A stretch of 64,000 bases of DNA from Tetrastigma voinierianum. Taxonomy: Eukaryota; Streptophyta; Magnoliopsida; Vitales; Vitaceae. The translations under genes were made by a program, and so were the position numbers. Of this stretch, positions 59,440-64,000 are shown piece by piece (position 1 is the first letter of the stretch; each line of letters begins with the position of its first letter). The notes beneath the pieces are model-generated. The model worked only from the letters and a program-made list of their open reading frames with translations, did no database searches and was not told the DNA's origin. The stretch lies in assembly GCA_016808115.1 (NCBI GenBank), contig JAEQBH010001142.1, positions 124,001 to 188,000 of the forward strand, given 5' to 3'.

Positions 59440-61186
59440 TTTATTTCTTTTTTTGGTATTTGGAGGTTTTTGAATTTACTAGTTCATATGTATAACTTGC
59501 TTTAGAGGGAGTGAAGTCAGGGATTAAAGGTTGTGGTGGAGTAGTTGAGTTGTCTCCTTTGTTGAGGAAATACCACTCTTGCATGATAGCATTTTGCCTT
59601 ATCAGCTCGTTATGTCTTACCCCAATAGAATGTAGGGCTCCCTCAAATTCACCCTAGGCATTGTACATCTTGAGCAGGTTGGCATTAACCATATCCAGGC
59701 TTTCTATCCACAACTTCTCCCTGAAGATCAGGGTGGATTCCAGTTCTTCATCCCTTTTCTAGATGGTGGTCTTGATTTCCTTCTGGTGCTCTTTATACAA
59801 ATACTCAAAGGCTTTTGCTTTTTGGAGCATGTTCTGCTCTATCTCCTTCTCCCTGACCTCCAAGATTTTCAGCAACTCTCGGTCCCTCTTCAACTGTTCA
59901 TTTATAAATGCTTTCTCACTCTCTTTGAATTCAGCCCTTAGGCTCTATCTCCCTCAGCCAACTCCTCTCTCCATTCATTATCTCTCTATTGGAGGGCTTA
60001 CGTCAAATTATTTTCTCTCTTCTTGTTTTCCTCATCTTGGTGTTGTCCCTCTACCTTAGCTCCTCCCCAGCTGTTCATCTCTGCCCCTCATCTCATTTCT
60101 TATTTCCTACAATAGAGACAACAATTTAGAATTGTTGCTTTCCTCATTCTCAGCTCTCTGCTTGCCCCCTGCTTTCCAATTTCATTGGCCGGTGCTTCTT
60201 TATAGTGGTGGGGAGAGCACCGGGCTGCTCATAATAGGCTTAAACCCCCCATAAGGACTGGCTCCCTAGGCTGTTCCTCTATTCTCTTCATTTTTCTTAT
60301 TCTCTCTACCTCTTCACCCTCTACTGGAGCCTTGAGGGCTCCAGTAAGAGTGAGAGGAGAGGCCTTTGGGCTCTTCTCTTCTTCTTCATTAAATTTTACT
60401 CCCCCTTTGATGCATAGGAGAATGATCAAGGAGGGGTGGGGGATGTTCCTTGAGAAAATGTTCCCAACATACTCCAGAATGGACTCCTTGATAATCTTCC
60501 CCACATCCAATTCAAATCCTTTAACCAACGCATACAATAGTAATGTGCAGTCATGTCTCACGGTTGAGACATGTTTTGAAGGCTTGAAAACTAAATTAAC
60601 TAAGTAGAGCCATACCTTGTTAATTTCAATTAAATCCTCCTTATTTATGTAGGTGTTACAAATCGTCTTGGTTCTTTGCCACTACGCTTGACCATTTGTT
60701 AGCTCTCAAGTGATTTCTTTGAAACTTGGGCCTTCCGAGCCACATGTACTCAGGCACCATCGATCTAAGTCCTAAGAGTCGAGATGGTATTTCCCAAAGG
60801 ACCCATCCTCCTCGACGAGCATGTCAGTCTTTCTATCTCTAAGTTTGAGAATTTTCACCACTGCTCTCTCTCCCCAGCTCCATATGCGGCTAATTTGTTT
60901 CCCAACCCTTTTCAGATCACCTCCTTGAAAGGCTTAATTAGCTTTTAAAGCCCCTCTATTCCACAAACCCTTTCTTGGTGAGATGCTTCTTGAAAGAATA
61001 TGCCCCCTTTTTTGAATAGAAGGCTTTGGCCTCTCCAGCCTCTACCTCAACCTCGATTTCCTCAACTTCTTGCCTCACCTTCTTAGGAACAGTCTCCTGG
61101 TTCTCTTGTTCGGCTCTCTCTCTTAGAACCTCCTCGACGATGTTTCCTACTACTTCGTCTAGGGTGGGAGAGCTAAGGTTCAACAT
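59440..61186 (-). pseudogene. PF20167-like late ORF with coiled-coil tail, broken
   Basis: Minus strand, roughly 580 codons long when read across frames. N-terminus from ATG at 61186: 76 residues, acidic and Glu-rich ('VVGNIVEEVLRERAEQENQE'), then 'AKAFYSKKGAYSFKKHLTKKGFVE'. The middle (60229-60561) has 'CTLLLYALVKGFELDVGKIIKESILEYVGN', then 'PHPSLIILLCIKGGVKFNEEEE', closely following the Pfam PF20167 (Transposase_32) pattern. The C-terminal part (about 59450-59960) is a long charged coiled-coil-like stretch, for example 'AFINEQLKRDRELLKILEVREKEIEQNMLQKAKAFEYLYKEH'. Its function is unknown. It sits where env-like ORFs lie in Athila elements: after pol and before the PPT. Several frameshifts and in-frame stops. 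Confidence 0.65.
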
Positions 61187-61294
61187 TACTTGGTTTTGGA
61201 AAGATTTGGTTAAGGTTAGGGCTCAAAAGCTTGAGAGATTTAGTTTGAATTTGAAAATTTTCACAAAGTGTACCTTTAAATAAGTAGGTTTCCC
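61187..61294 (-). promoter_or_regulatory. Short leader with TATA-like box before late ORF
   Basis: Minus strand TTATTTAAAG (61273-61282) followed by about 85 bp and the ORF ATG. The palindrome array lies immediately upstream. Possible internal promoter; inferred only from layout. Confidence 0.4.
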
Positions 61295-61545
61295 TAAGTG
61301 CGATGTTGCGACATTGAGTGTCAATGTCGCGACATTGACAGAATTTTTAAGTGACCCACCTTGATATCGAAACATTGAAAATGGCATATTGCGACATTGT
61401 CTTGATGTCGCGACCTTGAAAATGGCATTCGCAACATTGCTTTGATATCGCTCTTCTAAAAATACGATGTCGCGACATTGACATGTTGATGTCACATAGA
61501 TGGGGAAAATGTCACACATTGTGGAGCTTTTGAGTCGATGTCGAC
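61295..61545. repeat. Palindrome array ATGTCGCGACAT upstream of late ORF
   Basis: About ten copies of AATGTCGCGACATTG-type units or variants (for example 61325-61336 and 61464-61475) with spacers of 10-30 bp. The wording is the LTR C type, not the AACGTCGCGACGTT type of the left module. The array ends abruptly at about 61545, where an unrelated LTR fragment begins. Confidence 0.87.
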
Positions 61546-62981
61546 ACAGCATTCAGAATCCCAGCCCGCCCGCACCCGATTGGCGAGTCCGAACCGAAAC
61601 CCGACGCCCATTTACTTTCTTTATTTTTACATTTTATTAAGTTTTTCGTGTCGCACCCATCCCCAACCCGACCGAATGGCGGATCCGAACCGGAGCCCTA
61701 AGCATTCAATGCTTATTTATCTTATTAAAACGCTTAATTAATTTGTTTAGTTGAGGAAGCGTATTTACTCAGCAAGCCCACAATCATTTACAAATTTCAA
61801 AGCAATCTGCAGGCCCATAAACATTAACAAAATACATTTACAAAGAAAGACATTCTATGCCCTTTTCAAAATGATATACAGTTCATGTTCAGGTTAACTC
61901 TTGTTGTTACAAATCACTTGTTCTAAAAGAGATGATATGCAAATGATTTGGAGTATATACTTATACGCCGGTACTCTCTCTATGACTCATACGCACGATC
62001 TTGTCTCCCTTCTTGTCTACTGAACCTGCATAGATAAACTATACACATTTTCATGCTTAGTGGTTCACATGGGTTTATTTCAATATTCAATGCAGCTTGA
62101 GCATTTACTTCAATATTAAACTATGTCATGAACAACATATACTCATGCTATTTATTTTCGCATGCTTTCAATTTCAAATCATTACCAAATCACATCATAC
62201 AATTTCAATGCAACAATTCATTCACACCAATTTATGATTACTATACATAGAAATCCCATTTACATCGCCACAATGTCGTTATTTCACCCTTGACTATTTA
62301 ATTCACGCTTCGACGGATTCCGCGACGAATCCCGCCATTATCATTCGTAATGTTTACACATTTAACAATTCGCCTCCCATCATGACGGATGTCATGGTAA
62401 CTCGTACGTGGTATCACTTAAATGCCATATCATCGCGATCGATGACGATTGGTGCATCCCAGCCAGTATATTTCTTCAATGCCATACGCCATCGCGACGG
62501 ATGTCGATAGTGCATCCCACCGCGGACATTGACAATTTCGGGTGCCTTCGCGGACGGATGTCGCATTGCGCATCCTGGTCAGCCGTTCATTCCGTATATC
62601 ATTCCAATTCATTAGGTTTTCAAATACCATATTTCAATTCCATATTCACTGTGACGTCTTTCAAATATATACTTCAATCTATGTACTCATTCATATACTA
62701 TTCATGTACTTATTTCATATTTACTTGGTAAACTACCAAAATACTTGAAATAAGAATAGAGTCAGAGAACAAACATGCAAAAACATGAAACGAGGAATAG
62801 AAGCTCAGAGAACAAACCCAAAAAATCTTTTGCACTTTGATTCCAATCCTTGAACTTTAATCTCAGTTTGCCTCCTCAGCGCTCCTATTCCAAACCATTA
62901 AAGAACAACATTATTCAGGTGCAAATTAGTAGTCTTGGTTAGAATTGATTTTTATTAATATGATTCCAATTTCAATAAGAT

Positions 62982-62985
<4 letters not shown>
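61546..62985 (-). mobile_element. LTR fragment related to the solo LTR at 5383-7724
   Basis: Reverse complement resembles the 3' part of that LTR: phrases for 'ttgtaaatgtattttgttaatgtttatgggc' (61810-61850) and 'tttcggttcgga..cgcca' (61575-61605, duplicated at 61668-61695). Contains a repeat of about 50-60 bp with core TCGCGACGGATGTCG (62425-62575). Both ends are truncated and no TSD was seen. Confidence 0.6.

Positions 62986-63051
<66 letters not shown>
62986..63051. repeat. (AT)33 microsatellite
   Basis: Uninterrupted AT dinucleotides over 66 bases at the junction of two LTR fragments. Confidence 0.98.
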
Positions 63052-63053
<2 letters not shown>

Positions 63054-64000
63054 ATCTGACTCAATGAGATTTGCAGGAGTCCAAGAACACCTGAAACGGA
63101 GTTCGACAAAGGAGTTCGACCTTCCGGTTGGAGGTCATACGTAGTCACACCCAGCCGAGCTGATTGACTGAGCTGACCTGACCTCGGTAAACTCGGTCTG
63201 ACACCTTGGTCTGACATATTCTATCCTCCTCAGGCATATGAACTGAACTGATCTCAATGAGCTCCAGAGTCCAAGAACAACTAATCGAAGTCTTGACTTA
63301 AGGAGCAGCACATTTCGTTGGAGGTCATAATGAATACACCCAACGCTGAGCTGAATGGATCGAGCTAACCTGACCTCGTAAATTGTTCTGACACCTCAGT
63401 CTTATATATATTCTATCCTCTTAGGAATATGAATGAATTCTGACTGAATGAGTCAGAGTTTCTCCAAGAACACCCTAATCGGAGTTCTAATGGCGGAGTT
63501 ATGACCTTCCAAGTTGGTATCAGTAATCAAATCTCAATCGACGAGTCGAGTTTACAGACAGGCTCCATCGACCTCTGCTGACCTGCTGCATGAGGTCTGC
63601 TGACTCTGCTGCATGAGGTCTGCTGACCTTCATAATGAAAATCTTGACTCTCACGACGAATTTATGGGTTTGAATCTCTCGCCCATTTGACTGTTTGTAA
63701 AAGACCATAACTCTGGGCCTACTGTAAACCACCGGTAAATTCAAAAGCCTAAAATCAAGTTCATTGATGTGGTTACAATTTACCATAGGAATTACTGCCA
63801 AATTCTCTTTATTTCTGACCCAAAAACCCGTTCTAAGATCCGCTTTATTAATCAAATCGACGAACCGAATTCGACCAGATCTATTGAGTCAACTTCGCAA
63901 AGGACCATACTGGCTCCAAAGATATCCTAATTGAGAGAAATTAGTGCTTCCAAAATCAAGTTCATTTATGAGGCTACAATTTACTAGAAAGACTCACTTC
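63052..64000 (-). mobile_element. Tekay-related LTR fragment with tandem sub-repeats of about 190 bp
   Basis: Two and a half units (starts near 63052, 63234 and 63426). Each has a 'gagtccaagaacacctgaaacgg' type core and 'gagctgacctgacctcg', parallel to the 115-bp segments of the Tekay-like LTRs. 63690-64000 matches the segment after the minisatellite in those LTRs ('attcaaaagcctaaaatcaagttca'). It continues past the window end. Confidence 0.6.

Noticed and set aside
62972..63217. 81-residue ORF ending in Ile-Tyr repeats
   Set aside because: Produced by the (AT)33 microsatellite.

Overview
The window is plant nuclear DNA, most likely eudicot, from a repeat-rich and probably heterochromatic part of a genome. 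I found no host gene, tRNA, rRNA or CRISPR array. Essentially all 64 kb can be assigned to LTR retrotransposons or their debris, and every coding region is broken by frameshifts and stops. The evidence is Ty3/Gypsy (Athila/Tat-like and Tekay/Del-like chromovirus) and Ty1/Copia gag, protease, reverse transcriptase, RNase H and integrase motifs, tRNA-Asp and tRNA-iMet primer binding sites, polypurine tracts and target site duplications. I cannot name the species.

Layout. 1-2715 is an Athila-like LTR on + (5' end outside the window), followed by a small tandem array of primer-binding-site units. 3115-8100 is a minus-strand module: a broken PF20167-like ORF and its leader, split by a solo LTR (5383-7724, TSD ATTGC). 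8340-17914 is a structurally complete LTR element on + (TSD GCGAT) with gag and protease but no RT or integrase, and with an odd GC-rich block at 12980-15040. It sits inside an array of the palindrome AACGTCGCGACGTT (8130-8339 plus 17915-18040). 18240-23745 is a decayed Athila-like gag-pol on the minus strand. 23760-28016 is the 3' part of a gag-only element on + with PPT and LTR. A related LTR in inverted orientation (28110-29316) faces it across a short hairpin. 29317-31400 is another LTR plus repeated PBS units, abutting a minus-strand protease/RT fragment (31401-32735).

32736-57537 is a Russian doll. A minus-strand Athila-like LTR is interrupted first by a solo chromovirus LTR (34046-36009, TSD CTTAT) and then by a Copia element (36715-57330). 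The Copia element is itself interrupted by a Tekay-like element with 3.4-kb LTRs (43778-55362). Beyond it come the PPT, 3' region and PF20167-like/coiled-coil ORF of the outer element (57538-61186), a second palindrome array (61295-61545), and two more LTR fragments to the window end.

The most interesting theme is that several LTR families carry their own array of short perfect palindromes in the U3 part of the LTR: TGTCGCGACA, AACGTCGCGACGTT or GCGAAATTTCGC. The same flavour appears again inside the element next to a late ORF. Three different elements also share an internal 3' layout of purine tract, conserved block of about 45 bp, PPT and LTR. Element boundaries with TG/CA ends plus TSDs are read directly. 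Domain names come from known family motifs. Functional roles for the arrays and the late ORF are inference.
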